Shown here: positions 52,494-61,112 of the stretch, piece after piece
How positions within the stretch are numbered: position 1 is the stretch's first letter
Layout of the letters: every line of letters begins with the position of its first letter
Source: Streptomyces californicus
GTDB lineage: Bacteria > Actinomycetota > Actinomycetes > Streptomycetales > Streptomycetaceae
Assembly (NCBI RefSeq): GCF_000717645.1
Contig: NZ_JNZZ01000003.1
Location: 186,001 to 250,000 of the forward strand
Reading direction: 5' to 3'
Length of the DNA: 64,000 nt
The notes under the pieces: generated by a model
Seen by the model: the letters and a program-made list of their open reading frames with translations, nothing else
Told to the model about the DNA's origin: nothing
Databases searched by the model: none
Program-made: the position numbers and the translations under genes

Positions 52494-52526
52494 GGTCACT
52501 CCCTGGGGCGAGGCGATGGGTGCGGG

Positions 52527-52566
52527 CCCGGGGGCCGGGGCGGCCGTAACCGCCCCGGCCCCCGGG
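52527..52566 (-). terminator. Strong hairpin between encapsulin and polyprenyl synthase genes
   Basis: Perfect 17-bp stem (arms 52527-52543 and 52550-52566, CCCGGGGGCCGGGGCGG) with a 6-base loop, directly after the encapsulin stop. It may attenuate or process the transcript so that shell is made in excess over enzyme. Confidence 0.75.
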
Positions 52567-52576
52567 GTGACTCGGA

Positions 52577-53983
52577 TCAGTGCCAGCGACTGACCTCGAC
52601 GTTCTCCAGCACTCCGAGGGCGTCCGGTACCAGGATGGCGGCGGAGTAGTACGCCGTCACCAGGTAGGAGATGATCGCCTGTTCGTCGATGCCCATGAAA
52701 CGGACCGAGAGGCTCGGCTCGATCTCGTCGGGGATGCCGGTCTGCTGGAGGCCGATGACGCCCTGCTCGGCCTCGCCGGTCCTCATGCAGATGATGGAGG
52801 TGGTGCGGGCGTCGGAGATGGGGATCTTGTTGGACGGGAAGATCGGCACGCCGCGCCAGGCGGGCACGTGGTGGCCGCCGATGTCGACGCTCTCGGGGAC
52901 CAGCCCGCGCCGGTTGCACTCGCGGCCGAAGGCGGCGATGGCCTTGGGGTGGGCGAGGAACAGCTTCGAGCCGCGGCGGCGGGAGAGCAGTTCGTCCAGG
53001 TCGTCGGGGGTGGGCGCGCCGTCGTGGGGCTGGAGGCGCTGCCCGTAGTCGCAGTTGTTGAGCAGGCCGAACTCCTTGTTGTTGATGAGTTCGTGCTCCT
53101 GGCGCTCGCGCAGCGCCTCGACCGTGAGCCGCAACTGCTGCTCGGTCTGGTTCATCGGCTGGTTGTAGAGGTCGGCGACCCTGCTGTGGACCTTCAGCAC
53201 GGTCTGGGCGACGCTCAGTTCGTACTCGCGGGGCGCGGCCTCGTAGTCGACGAAGGTGTGCGGGACGACCGCCTCGCCCACGTGTCCGGCGGAGAGGTCG
53301 ATCGCGGCCTCGCCGTAGCGGTTGGTGCGCTGCTGCGGGATGGAGAGCAGTCCGGAGAGGTGGCCCTGCAGGGATTCGGCGCGCTCCGCGAGGTTGTACA
53401 CGTCGGCGCGGCTCAGGGTGAGGAGCGTGCACGGGGTGACCGCGCGGGCGGTGTACTCCCAGACGGCGTCGCCGTCGACGAGGCTCTGGTCGCCGAAGTA
53501 CGCCCCGTCGGCGAGGACCCCGAGATCGGTCTCGTTCCCGTAGGGGCCGGCGCCGACCTTGGCGACCTTGCCGTGTGCCAGCAGGTACACCCGGTCCGCC
53601 GCGTCGCCGGACGCGGCGATCACCTCCCCCGCGGCCACGTCCCGCTGCTCGCAGCGGCGGGCGAGTTCGGCGAGGACCTCCTCGTCGCCGAAGTCCCGCA
53701 GGGCGGGCAGCTCCCCCAGTTCGGCCGGGATCACGGCCACCCGGTCCCCGGTCTGGACGAAGGTCACCCGGCCGTCGCCGACCGCATAGCTGAGCCGACG
53801 GTTCACCCGGTACGTGCCGCCCTGCACCTGCACCCACGGCAGCATCTTCAGCAGCCACCGGGAGGAGATCTCCTGCATCTGCGGCGCGGACTTGGTGGTC
53901 GTCGCGAGGTTCCGCGCAGCCGCCGTCCCCAGACTCTGCTGCGGCGGCGCCTGCGTGTCGCGAACCTCTTCACCAACGGACAT
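52577..53983 (-). CDS. Family 2B encapsulin shell protein with cyclic-nucleotide-binding-like domain
   Basis: 468 residues, HK97-fold nanocompartment shell. Order: N-terminal arm (1-90), inserted cyclic-nucleotide-binding-like domain at about 95-210 ([40 protein letters not shown] with the phosphate-cassette position), then the HK97 domain ([92 protein letters not shown]). The inserted domain defines Family 2B. Those domains lack the arginine normally seen for cyclic nucleotide, so ligand is uncertain. Start ATG with GAGAGG. It leads the encapsulin-synthase operon. Confidence 0.95.
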   Translation of the reverse strand: MSVGEEVRDTQAPPQQSLGTAAARNLATTTKSAPQMQEISSRWLLKMLPWVQVQGGTYRVNRRLSYAVGDGRVTFVQTGDRVAVIPAELGELPALRDFGDEEVLAELARRCEQRDVAAGEVIAASGDAADRVYLLAHGKVAKVGAGPYGNETDLGVLADGAYFGDQSLVDGDAVWEYTARAVTPCTLLTLSRADVYNLAERAESLQGHLSGLLSIPQQRTNRYGEAAIDLSAGHVGEAVVPHTFVDYEAAPREYELSVAQTVLKVHSRVADLYNQPMNQTEQQLRLTVEALRERQEHELINNKEFGLLNNCDYGQRLQPHDGAPTPDDLDELLSRRRGSKLFLAHPKAIAAFGRECNRRGLVPESVDIGGHHVPAWRGVPIFPSNKIPISDARTTSIICMRTGEAEQGVIGLQQTGIPDEIEPSLSVRFMGIDEQAIISYLVTAYYSAAILVPDALGVLENVEVSRWH

Positions 53984-54124
53984 CTGACGTCCTCTCGATC
54001 TTGGGCTGACCTGCGTGCAAGAGCCTTTCAGCGCGGAGCCCGGGCCGCCATTACACAAAAGAGTGTGACTAATCCGCCTTCGCGCGGGGCACGTTGGCCA
54101 TCGTCGCCGGACGGCGCCTTTAAT

Positions 54125-54141
54125 TTGCATCTCGTATGCAA
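54125..54141. promoter_or_regulatory. NsrR box upstream of nsrR
   Basis: Perfect palindrome TTGCATCTCGTATGCAA, ending 18 bases before the nsrR start. Matches the TGCAT-N5-ATGCA core of S. coelicolor NsrR sites. Confidence 0.85.
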
Positions 54142-54159
54142 CTTATCTACGCTGGAGCC

Positions 54160-54636
54160 ATGCGGCTGACGAGATTCACCGACGTGGCACTGCGCGTCCT
54201 CATGCGGCTCGCGGTCGCCGAGGGCGGGGAAGCCCCGACCACCCGCGAGGTGGCGGCTTCCATGCGGGTCCCGTACACACACGCCGCGAAGGTCGTCGCC
54301 CGGCTCCAGCACCTCGGCCTCCTCGACGCCCGGCGCGGCCGGGGCGGCGGACTCACCCTGACTTCCGCCGGCCACTCCGCGTCGATCGGCTCGCTCGTGC
54401 GGGAGCTGGAGGGTCCGGAGGAGGAGGTCGTCGAGTGCGAGGGCGACACCCCCTGCCCCCTCCGCTCCGGCTGCCGGCTGCGCGGCGCCCTGCGCCGGGC
54501 CCAGGACGCCTTCTACGCGACCCTGGAGCCGATCACCGTGGCCGATCTCGTCACCTCGCCCACCGGACCGCTGCTCCTGGGCATCGGCAGCGGCCCGCCG
54601 CCCGACCGCTCCACCCCGCCCGACCGGCCCTCCTGA
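54160..54636 (+). CDS. nsrR: Rrf2-family nitric-oxide sensor
   Basis: 158 residues. Winged helix RFTDVALRVLMRLAVAEGGE, TREVAASMRVPYTHAAKVVA, RLQHLGLLDARRGRGGGL. The three [4Fe-4S] ligands are Cys93, Cys99 and Cys105 (C-x5-C-x5-C), as in NsrR. The Fe-S cluster reacts with NO and releases DNA. It represses itself and the neighbouring flavohaemoglobin gene. Start chosen at MRLTRFTDVA; the in-frame start eight codons upstream would place the operator within coding sequence. Confidence 0.94.
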   Translation: MRLTRFTDVALRVLMRLAVAEGGEAPTTREVAASMRVPYTHAAKVVARLQHLGLLDARRGRGGGLTLTSAGHSASIGSLVRELEGPEEEVVECEGDTPCPLRSGCRLRGALRRAQDAFYATLEPITVADLVTSPTGPLLLGIGSGPPPDRSTPPDRPS

Positions 54637-54672
54637 ACGCGCCCGCCGCACCGGCGGGCTCTTTCCGGGCCA

Positions 54673-54697
54673 AAAATACGCATCCCCCATACCAATT
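54673..54697. promoter_or_regulatory. Degenerate NsrR-like site upstream of hmp
   Basis: AATACGCAT, 5 bases, ATACCAATT in the 101-base nsrR-hmp gap. Half-site symmetry is imperfect, so weaker than the nsrR box. Confidence 0.4.
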
Positions 54698-54737
54698 ACC
54701 TGTCCGGCAGAACTCTCACCCCAGAGGAGCCCCCTTC

Positions 54738-55934
54738 ATGCTCTCCGACCGGTCCACCGCCACCATCCGCGCCACCCTCCCCGCCGTCGGCGCGGCCATC
54801 GGGGACATCGCGGACCTCTTCTACGAGAAGCTGTTCGCCGCCCACCCCGAGCTCCTGCGGGACCTGTTCAACCGGGGCAACCAGGCGTCCGGCGACCAGC
54901 GCAGGGCCCTGGCCGGCTCGATCGCCGCGTTCGCCACGGCACTGGTCGAGCACCCGGACACCCGGCCGGACGTGATGCTGGAGCGCATCGCCCACAAGCA
55001 CGCGTCCCTCGGGGTCACCCCGGACCAGTACGAGGTGGTGCACACCCACCTCTTCGCCGCCATCGCCGACGTCCTGGGCGACGCCGTGACCCCCGAGGTC
55101 GCCGAGGCGTGGGACGAGGTCTACTGGCTGATGGCCAACGCCCTCATCGCCGTCGAGACCCGGCTGTACGCCCGGCGGGGAGTGACGGCGGGCGACGTGT
55201 GGCACACCTGGGAGGTGGCCGCCCGGATCGAGGAGACCGAGGACGTGGCCACCTTCGTGCTGCGCCCCGCCGACGACACGCCGGCGCCCGCCTTCCGGGC
55301 CGGCCAGTACGTCTCCGTACAGGTGGAACTCCCGGACGGGGCCCGCCAGATACGCCAGTACAGCATCGTGGGCGCTCCCTCCTCCCGGCTCCGGTCGATC
55401 GCCGTGAAGCGCGTACGCGGGCAGGGCTCGCCCGACGGCGAGGTCTCCCGCCACCTGCACGAGCACACCCGCGTGGGCGACCTGCTGCGCGTCTCCGTCC
55501 CCTACGGGGACCTGGTGCTCGACGACCTGGAAGCGCCCCTGCTGCTCGCGTCGGCGGGCATCGGCTGCACCCCCGTGGTGGCGATGCTCGACCACCTCGC
55601 GCAGGAGGACCACAAGGGGCCCGTCACCGTCGTGCACGGCGACCGTTCGCCTGCCGACCACGCCCTGCGCGCCGACCACGTCCGGCTGGCGGAGCGGCTC
55701 CCCGACGCGGAGGCGCACTTCTGGTACGAGGCCCCGGAGGACGGCCACCCGGAAAACCGCACCGGCCTCGTCGACCTGGACGGCATCACCGTCCGACCGG
55801 GCACGCACGCCTACCTCTGCGGCCCGCTCCCCTTCATGCGGGCGGTCCGGGCCCGGCTCCTGGAGGCGGGGGTCCGGCCGGCCGATATCCACTACGAGGT
55901 GTTCGGCCCGGACCTCTGGCTCGCCTCCTCCTGA
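54738..55934 (+). CDS. hmp: Flavohaemoglobin, nitric oxide dioxygenase
   Basis: 398 residues; converts NO to nitrate using O2 and NAD(P)H. Globin domain (1-140) with Tyr29 (FYEKLF) and proximal His88 (IAHKHASLGV); FAD domain (about 150-255) with RAGQYVSVQV and RQYSI; NAD domain (about 260-398) with LLLASAGIGCTPVVAMLDHL and YLCGPLPFMRAVRARL. All catalytic elements are present. Ribosome site CAGAGGAG. Regulated by adjacent NsrR. Confidence 0.95.
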   Translation: MLSDRSTATIRATLPAVGAAIGDIADLFYEKLFAAHPELLRDLFNRGNQASGDQRRALAGSIAAFATALVEHPDTRPDVMLERIAHKHASLGVTPDQYEVVHTHLFAAIADVLGDAVTPEVAEAWDEVYWLMANALIAVETRLYARRGVTAGDVWHTWEVAARIEETEDVATFVLRPADDTPAPAFRAGQYVSVQVELPDGARQIRQYSIVGAPSSRLRSIAVKRVRGQGSPDGEVSRHLHEHTRVGDLLRVSVPYGDLVLDDLEAPLLLASAGIGCTPVVAMLDHLAQEDHKGPVTVVHGDRSPADHALRADHVRLAERLPDAEAHFWYEAPEDGHPENRTGLVDLDGITVRPGTHAYLCGPLPFMRAVRARLLEAGVRPADIHYEVFGPDLWLASS

Positions 55935-55937
55935 CCC

Positions 55938-55991
55938 GCCCGGCACAGGGACCACGCCCGGCACGGGGACCCCGCCCGGCACGGGGACCCC
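55938..55991. repeat. Three 18-bp tandem repeats after hmp
   Basis: GCCCGGCACGGGGACCCC at 55938 (three differences), 55956 and 55974 (identical), filling part of the 157-base gap to the next gene. Confidence 0.75.
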
Positions 55992-56091
55992 GCCCGCCGG
56001 CGCCTCCCTGCCGGCCGGCCGCTCCCCGGGACGACTCGGAACCGGCCGGGAGTCTCCCGAACGCACGCGGACGGAGAGCGACAATGGCCGG

Positions 56092-57018
56092 ATGACCAGC
56101 CCGCCCCGCCTCGACGCCCGTCTGCGCCCCCGGCTCCCCTCCCCCCTGCGGGAGGTCCACGACGAGCGCTTCGCCCGTCACGGGGTCCGGCTGCTCCTCA
56201 AGCGGGACGACCTGATCCACCCCGACCTCCCGGGCAACAAGTGGCGCAAGCTCGCGCTCAATCTGGAGGCCGCCGCCGGACGGACCGTGCTCACGTTCGG
56301 CGGCGCGTACTCCAACCACCTCAGGGCCACCGCGGCGGCCGGGCGGCTGCTGGGCTTCCCCACCGTCGGTGTCGTACGCGGCGAGGAACTGGCCCACCGG
56401 CCGCTCAACCCGTCCCTGGCCCGGTGCGCGGCCGACGGCATGCGGCTGCATTTCGTGGACCGTACGACGTACCGGGCGAAGACCTCCCCCGAGGTCTTGG
56501 AGGGGCTGCTGGGCCGGTTCGGGGACGTGGTGGTGGTCCCGGAGGGCGGGTCCAACGCCCTGGCCGCACAGGGCTGTACGGCGCTGGGGCGCGAGTTGGC
56601 CGATGAGGCGGACGTGGCGGCGGTGGCCTGCGGGACGGGCGGCACCCTGGCCGGTCTCGCCGCCGGCCTGGCCGCCGGGCAGCGGGCGCTCGGCGTGCCG
56701 GTGGTCGGCGGCGGCTTCCTGGCCGAGGAGGTGGCGCGGCTCCAGCACGAGGCGTTCGGCTCCCGCGCCGGGGACTGGACGCTGGAGGAGCGCTTCACCC
56801 TCGGCGGCTACGCCCGTACGACCCCGGAGCTGGACGCCTTCGCCGCGGACTTCGAGGAGCGGCACGGGCTGCCCGTGGAGCGCGTCTACGTCGCCAAGCT
56901 GCTGTTCGCGCTGACCGCGCTGGCGGGCGAGGGGGCGTTCGCGCCGGGCACGCGGGTGGCCGCCGTCGTCACCGGCGCCCCGGACGACGCCCTTCAGGAG
57001 TCGTCCGTCTCGCGGTAG
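56092..57018 (+). CDS. PLP enzyme, ACC deaminase / D-cysteine desulfhydrase family
   Basis: 308 residues, fold type II PLP enzyme. Lysine for the Schiff base in LPGNKWRKLALNLE (about residue 50), the phosphate-binding GGAYSNHLRATAAAG and VVVPEGGSNALAAQGC, and GTGGTLAGLA. Substrate could be 1-aminocyclopropane-1-carboxylate (releasing ammonia) or D-cysteine (releasing H2S); many actinobacterial members are of the latter type. The 3' end overlaps the antiporter gene by 25 bases, convergent. Confidence 0.9.
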   Translation: MTSPPRLDARLRPRLPSPLREVHDERFARHGVRLLLKRDDLIHPDLPGNKWRKLALNLEAAAGRTVLTFGGAYSNHLRATAAAGRLLGFPTVGVVRGEELAHRPLNPSLARCAADGMRLHFVDRTTYRAKTSPEVLEGLLGRFGDVVVVPEGGSNALAAQGCTALGRELADEADVAAVACGTGGTLAGLAAGLAAGQRALGVPVVGGGFLAEEVARLQHEAFGSRAGDWTLEERFTLGGYARTTPELDAFAADFEERHGLPVERVYVAKLLFALTALAGEGAFAPGTRVAAVVTGAPDDALQESSVSR

Positions 57019-58595
57019 GCGGCCGCCTCCTCCAGATCCAGCCGGCGCAGCAGCGTCCGCAGCATCTCGTCGTCGATCCGCCGCTCGTCGCGGAGCCTGA
57101 CGAAGACCTCCCGCTCGGCCTCGATCATCTCCCGCGCCAGCCGCCGGTAGGTGTCGTCCGCCGATTCGCCGGTCACCGGGTCGGCGGCGCCGAGCCGCTC
57201 CCACACGGAGTTGCGGCGGCGCTCCAGCACGCTCCGCAACCGGTCCGCGAGGGGCGGCGGGAGGCTGTTGCGCGGGTCGTCGAGCAGCTCCCGGAGCCGG
57301 GCCTCGGCCGCCTCTGACGCGTCGTTCTGGGCCTGGGCCTCGACGAGGGTGACGGTCTGCGGGTCGGGCCCCGGCAGCTTGAGCGCGCGGACCAGGACGG
57401 GCAGGGTCAGCCCCTGGATCACCAGGGTGCCGATGACGGTGGTGAAGGTGAGGAACAGCACCAGGCTGCGCGCCGGGAACGGCTCGCCGTCGTGCGTCAG
57501 CAGCGGGATGGAGAAGGCGACGGCGAGCGAGACGACGCCGCGCATCCCGGCCCAGCCCACGATGAGCGGCGCGGTCCAGTCGGTGCCCGGTTCCCGCTCC
57601 CGTACGCGCCGCGAGAGCCGGCGGGGCAGATAGGTGGCCGGGTAGACCCAGACGAAGCGGACCACGACGACGGCCAGGAAGACGAGGGCCGCGTACCCGA
57701 GCGCCTCCCCCACCCCGAACGGGCCGAGCTCCTTGAGGACGAACGGCAGTTGCAGCCCGATCAGGGCGAAGACGGCGGACTCCAGGATGAAGGCGACCAT
57801 CTTCCACACGGCCGCCTCCTGGAGCCGGGTGGCGAAGTCGACCTGCCAGGAGCGGTGGCCCAGGTAGAGGGCGACGACGACCACGGCGAGGACACCGGAG
57901 GCGTGCACCCGTTCGGCCGCCGCGTACGCCACGAAGGGGATCAGCAGGGAGAGCGTGTTCTGGAGGAGCGCTTCCCTGAGGTGGGTGCGCAGCCAGTGCA
58001 GCGGCACCATCAGCAGCAGACCGACGCCGACCCCGCCGACCGCGGCGAACAGGAACTCCCCGATGCCCTCGCCCCAGCTCATCCCCTCCCCCACGGCGGC
58101 GGCCAGCACCACCTTGAAGGCGGTGATCGCGGTGGCGTCGTTCACCAGGGACTCGCCCTGGAGGATCGTGGTCACCCGGGCGGGCAGCCCGACCCGCCGG
58201 GCGATGGCGGCGGCCGTCACGGCGTCGGGCGGGGCGACGACGGCGCCGAGGACGAGCGCGGCGGTCAGCGGGAGCTGGGGGATCGCCCAGTACGCGAGCC
58301 AGCCGACGGCCACGGTGGCGAAGAGGGTGTAGCCCACGGAGAGCAGGGCGACGGGCCGGGCGTTGGCCCGCAGGTCCAGGTAGGAGCTGTCGACGGCGGC
58401 CGTGTAGAGGAGCGGCGGGAGCAGCAGCGGGAGCACGACGTGGGCGTCGAGGTGGTACGTCGGAACGCCCGGCAGATAACCGGCCACCAGTCCCGCGGCG
58501 ACCAGCACGAGCGGGGCCGGCACGGGCGTGCGGCGGGCGGCTCCGGCCACCGCCGCACTGACCGCGACCAGGGCGATCAGCGGCAGCGCGTCCAT
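56994..58595 (-). CDS. CPA1-family Na+/H+ antiporter
   Basis: 533 residues: about 12 membrane helices then a 120-residue cytoplasmic tail. The ion-binding GESLVNDATAITAFKVVL (Asn-Asp pair of CPA1) and VLGAVVAPPDAVTAAAIARR are intact, as is WAGMRGVVSLAVAFSIPL. Involved in pH and sodium balance. Start taken as ATG at 58595; GTG at 58598 is equally placed (GAGG upstream). Divergent from the zinc-finger gene. Confidence 0.94.
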   Translation of the reverse strand: MDALPLIALVAVSAAVAGAARRTPVPAPLVLVAAGLVAGYLPGVPTYHLDAHVVLPLLLPPLLYTAAVDSSYLDLRANARPVALLSVGYTLFATVAVGWLAYWAIPQLPLTAALVLGAVVAPPDAVTAAAIARRVGLPARVTTILQGESLVNDATAITAFKVVLAAAVGEGMSWGEGIGEFLFAAVGGVGVGLLLMVPLHWLRTHLREALLQNTLSLLIPFVAYAAAERVHASGVLAVVVVALYLGHRSWQVDFATRLQEAAVWKMVAFILESAVFALIGLQLPFVLKELGPFGVGEALGYAALVFLAVVVVRFVWVYPATYLPRRLSRRVREREPGTDWTAPLIVGWAGMRGVVSLAVAFSIPLLTHDGEPFPARSLVLFLTFTTVIGTLVIQGLTLPVLVRALKLPGPDPQTVTLVEAQAQNDASEAAEARLRELLDDPRNSLPPPLADRLRSVLERRRNSVWERLGAADPVTGESADDTYRRLAREMIEAEREVFVRLRDERRIDDEMLRTLLRRLDLEEAAAYRETDDS

Positions 58596-58630
58596 CACAC
58601 CGTCCTCGGTTCCGTCGTAACCTGCCCATC

Positions 58631-58891
58631 ATGAGCGAGTGTGCGCATGTAGCGGATCTGCCACGCCCCGAGCCCGTGCCGCTCGGCGACACGTGTCCGG
58701 AGTGCCTGGCGGCGGGCACCCACCCCGTGCAGTTGCGGCTCTGTCTGACCTGCGGGCACGTCGGCTGCTGCGATTCGTCGCCGCTGCGGCACGCCACCGG
58801 GCACTTCCGGGCGACCGGCCACCCCGTGATGCGGAGCTTCGAACCGGGCGAGAGCTGGCGCTGGTGCTTCGAGGACGGTTCGATCGTCTGA
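58631..58891 (+). CDS. UBP-type zinc-finger protein
   Basis: 86 residues. Cys/His cluster of the UBP (ZnF-UBP) type: CAHVADLPRPEP, DTCPECLAAGTHPVQLRLCL, TCGHVGCCDSSPLRHATGHF, RATGHPVM and WCFEDG. Eight ligand positions are present for three zincs. Bacteria lack ubiquitin, so role is unknown. Its gene neighbours the RsbW/sigH operon, 231 bases away; whether it belongs to it is unclear. Confidence 0.92.
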   Translation: MSECAHVADLPRPEPVPLGDTCPECLAAGTHPVQLRLCLTCGHVGCCDSSPLRHATGHFRATGHPVMRSFEPGESWRWCFEDGSIV

Positions 58892-58969
58892 CGTCTGGGT
58901 ACGTCAATGCGGCGCTGGTTCTTCGTAATTGGACGCCGCAGACCCCTAGCCACTTTCTGTACGCATGGG

Positions 58970-58984
58970 CTTACCATGAGTGAC
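58970..58984. promoter_or_regulatory. BldD-like box upstream of the sigH operon
   Basis: CTTACCATGAGTGAC fits the BldD consensus NTNACNCWGNGTNAN with one mismatch (A for C at the seventh position). sigH is an established BldD target in S. coelicolor. It sits 138 bases before the RsbW-like start, in the 230-base gap without genes. Confidence 0.65.
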
Positions 58985-59121
58985 GGGCGGGGAGTGGGGT
59001 CCGTACGACACGGCATCATGGATCCGATAACGTCGCCGGGCCGAGAACCGTCGATGGACCGCATGGCTCCGGGCACCCTTCCCGGAACCTCGAAAGAGTT
59101 TGTGCCACCTTGGAGGTGAGG

Positions 59122-59535
59122 GTGTCCCAGATCGCAGGCGAGCCCGGGAGTCAGGACTTCGTGGAAGTCCGGTTGCCCGCTGCGGGTGCCTACCTGTCGG
59201 TGCTGCGAACGGCCACGGCCGGTCTCGCAGCGCGTTTGGACTTCACTCTCGACGAGATCGAGGATCTTCGTATCGCGGTCGACGAGGCATGCGCGATCCT
59301 GCTCCAGCAGGCCGTGCCGGGCTCCGTCCTCAGCTGCGTCTTCCGCCTGGTCGACGACTCGCTCGAAGTGACGGTGTCGGCGCCCACCACGGACGGCAGG
59401 GCGCCCGAACGCGACACCTTCGCCTGGACGGTGCTCTCCGCACTGGCGGGCAAGGTCGACTCCACGGTCGCGGACGACCGTACGGTCAGCATCAGCCTCT
59501 ACAAACAGCGCGGCGCGGGCCCCGGGCCGGCGTGA
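59122..59535 (+). CDS. ushX: RsbW-like anti-sigma factor of the sigH operon
   Basis: 137 residues; GHKL ATPase-type anti-sigma. Markers: VEVRLPAAGAYLSVLRTATA, the N box LDEIEDLRIAVDEACAILLQ and LEVTVSAPTTDGR. It binds SigH; in S. coelicolor the gene is called ushX or prsH. The GTG at 59122 was chosen because GGAGG lies five bases ahead. It ends by GTGA overlap with sigH. Regulation by stress or by BldD is in line with the upstream box. Confidence 0.92.
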   Translation: MSQIAGEPGSQDFVEVRLPAAGAYLSVLRTATAGLAARLDFTLDEIEDLRIAVDEACAILLQQAVPGSVLSCVFRLVDDSLEVTVSAPTTDGRAPERDTFAWTVLSALAGKVDSTVADDRTVSISLYKQRGAGPGPA

Positions 59536-60488
59536 GCGACGGAAACGGGGACGGTCCTGTGCGGGACGAGACTTTCCGGTCCGGGGCGGTGCGCCCGACG
59601 GGCATCCCGGAGCAGCAGGCCCGGCCGCATCCGGAGGACGGAGCGGAGGGGCCCGAGCGCCCCGACGCCGCGGTGGAGGAGCAGGCGCAGGCAGAGTGGG
59701 CGGGCCAGATGAGCGAGCACGGGCACCACGATCCGCACGACCGCACCGGGGCCCGGGCCCTGTTCTACGAACTGCGGGCGCTGCCCGACGGTTCGGCGGA
59801 GAAGGCCGAGCTGCGGAACCGGCTGGTGCGCATGCACCTGCCCCTGGTGGAGCATCTGGCCCGCCGTTTCCGCAACCGGGGCGAGCCGCTGGACGATCTG
59901 ACCCAGGTCGCCACGATCGGGCTGATCAAGTCCGTGGACCGGTTCGACCCGGACCGGGGCGTGGAGTTCTCCACGTACGCCACCCCCACGGTGGTCGGCG
60001 AGATCAAGCGCCACTTCCGGGACAAGGGGTGGGCGGTGCGGGTGCCGCGCCGTCTGCAGGAGCTGCGGCTGTCGCTGACCACGGCCACCGCGGAGCTCTC
60101 GCAGCAGCACGGGCGTTCGCCGACGGTGCACGAGCTGGCCGAGCGGCTGGGCATCTCCGAGGAGGAGGTGCTGGAGGGCCTGGAGTCCGCCAACGCGTAC
60201 AGCACGCTCTCGCTGGACGTGCCGGACACGGACGACGAGTCGCCGGCGGTCGCGGACACGCTGGGCTCGGAGGACGAGGCGCTGGAGGGGGTCGAGTACC
60301 GGGAGTCCCTCAAGCCGCTCCTGGAGGACCTGCCGCCGCGCGAGAAGCGGATCCTGCTGCTGCGGTTCTTCGGGAACATGACGCAGTCGCAGATCGCGCA
60401 GGAGGTGGGCATCTCGCAGATGCACGTCTCCCGGCTGCTGGCCCGCACGCTGGCGCAGTTGCGGGAGCGGCTGCTCGTCGAGGAGTAG
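59532..60488 (+). CDS. sigH: SigB/SigF-family stress and development sigma factor
   Basis: 318 residues. Long N-terminal extension (1-65, Pro/Glu-rich), region 2 (FYELRALPDGSAEKAELRNR ... LVEHLARRFRNRGEPLDDL), FSTYATPTVVGEIKRHFRDK, region 3 (about 185-230) and region 4 (LPPREKRILLLRFFGNMTQS, QEVGISQMHVSRLL). The start GTG is coupled to the RsbW-like gene. Possible internal starts: GTG at 59560 region and ATG in QMSEHGHH (59709). S. coelicolor SigH is known to occur in several N-terminal forms. Confidence 0.93.
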   Translation: MSDGNGDGPVRDETFRSGAVRPTGIPEQQARPHPEDGAEGPERPDAAVEEQAQAEWAGQMSEHGHHDPHDRTGARALFYELRALPDGSAEKAELRNRLVRMHLPLVEHLARRFRNRGEPLDDLTQVATIGLIKSVDRFDPDRGVEFSTYATPTVVGEIKRHFRDKGWAVRVPRRLQELRLSLTTATAELSQQHGRSPTVHELAERLGISEEEVLEGLESANAYSTLSLDVPDTDDESPAVADTLGSEDEALEGVEYRESLKPLLEDLPPREKRILLLRFFGNMTQSQIAQEVGISQMHVSRLLARTLAQLRERLLVEE

Positions 60489-60500
60489 GGGCCGTACGGG

Positions 60501-60950
60501 TCAGGCGTCGGGGGTCGTGCTCGGCCCCCGGCGGATGCCCAGGTCCCGGGTGGTCGCCGGGTTCAGCGCGAGCACGAGGCCGGTGACGGCGACCACCGCC
60601 ACGACGATCCCGAGCGGGATCAGACCGCCCTGCGAGCGCAGCAGGGTCCAGGCGACGGGCAGCGCCATGATCTGGGTGATCAGCGCGGGCCCCCGGCTCC
60701 AACTGCGCAGCAGCAGCAGTCCGCGGGCGGCGATCAGCGGGATCGCGCCGAGGGCGACCAGGGTGATGCCGACCGTCTCCGCCTGCTGTGTGCTCTCCAG
60801 CTTTCCGAGCAGCCCCGCGATCAGCAGGTAGAGGCCGCCGATGGCGAGCGCCGCGCCTTCGAGGGCGTTGACGCCCGCGAGGGCCGTGATCCGGGTCGGC
60901 CGCTTCGCTGCGGAGGGCGCCGGGGTGGACGGGGTCGCTTCAGTGCTCAC
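60501..60950 (-). CDS. Small integral membrane protein
   Basis: 149 residues. Four membrane helices after a 25-residue cytoplasmic tail (GVNALEGAALAIGGLYLLIA, GITLVALGAIPLIAARGLLL, LITQIMALPVAWTLLRSQGG, GIVVAVVAVTGLVLALNPAT). No known domain. GTG start with AAGGG one base ahead is tight, so the start is uncertain. Convergent with sigH, 12 bases apart. Confidence 0.75.
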   Translation of the reverse strand: MSTEATPSTPAPSAAKRPTRITALAGVNALEGAALAIGGLYLLIAGLLGKLESTQQAETVGITLVALGAIPLIAARGLLLLRSWSRGPALITQIMALPVAWTLLRSQGGLIPLGIVVAVVAVTGLVLALNPATTRDLGIRRGPSTTPDA

Positions 60951-61112
60951 GCCCTTCAGGTTGGCATCTTCGGGGTCCGGAAGTGAAGCCGGGGTGCGTG
61001 GAGGGCGCGGGCGACCGGCGGGCACAGGGCAGCCCATCACACTGCGTGACCGGCCGGGGGTGCTGCGTACCGTGACTTCGGCGCGAACCGCCCGGTAGGT
61101 AGGCTGGCGGTC

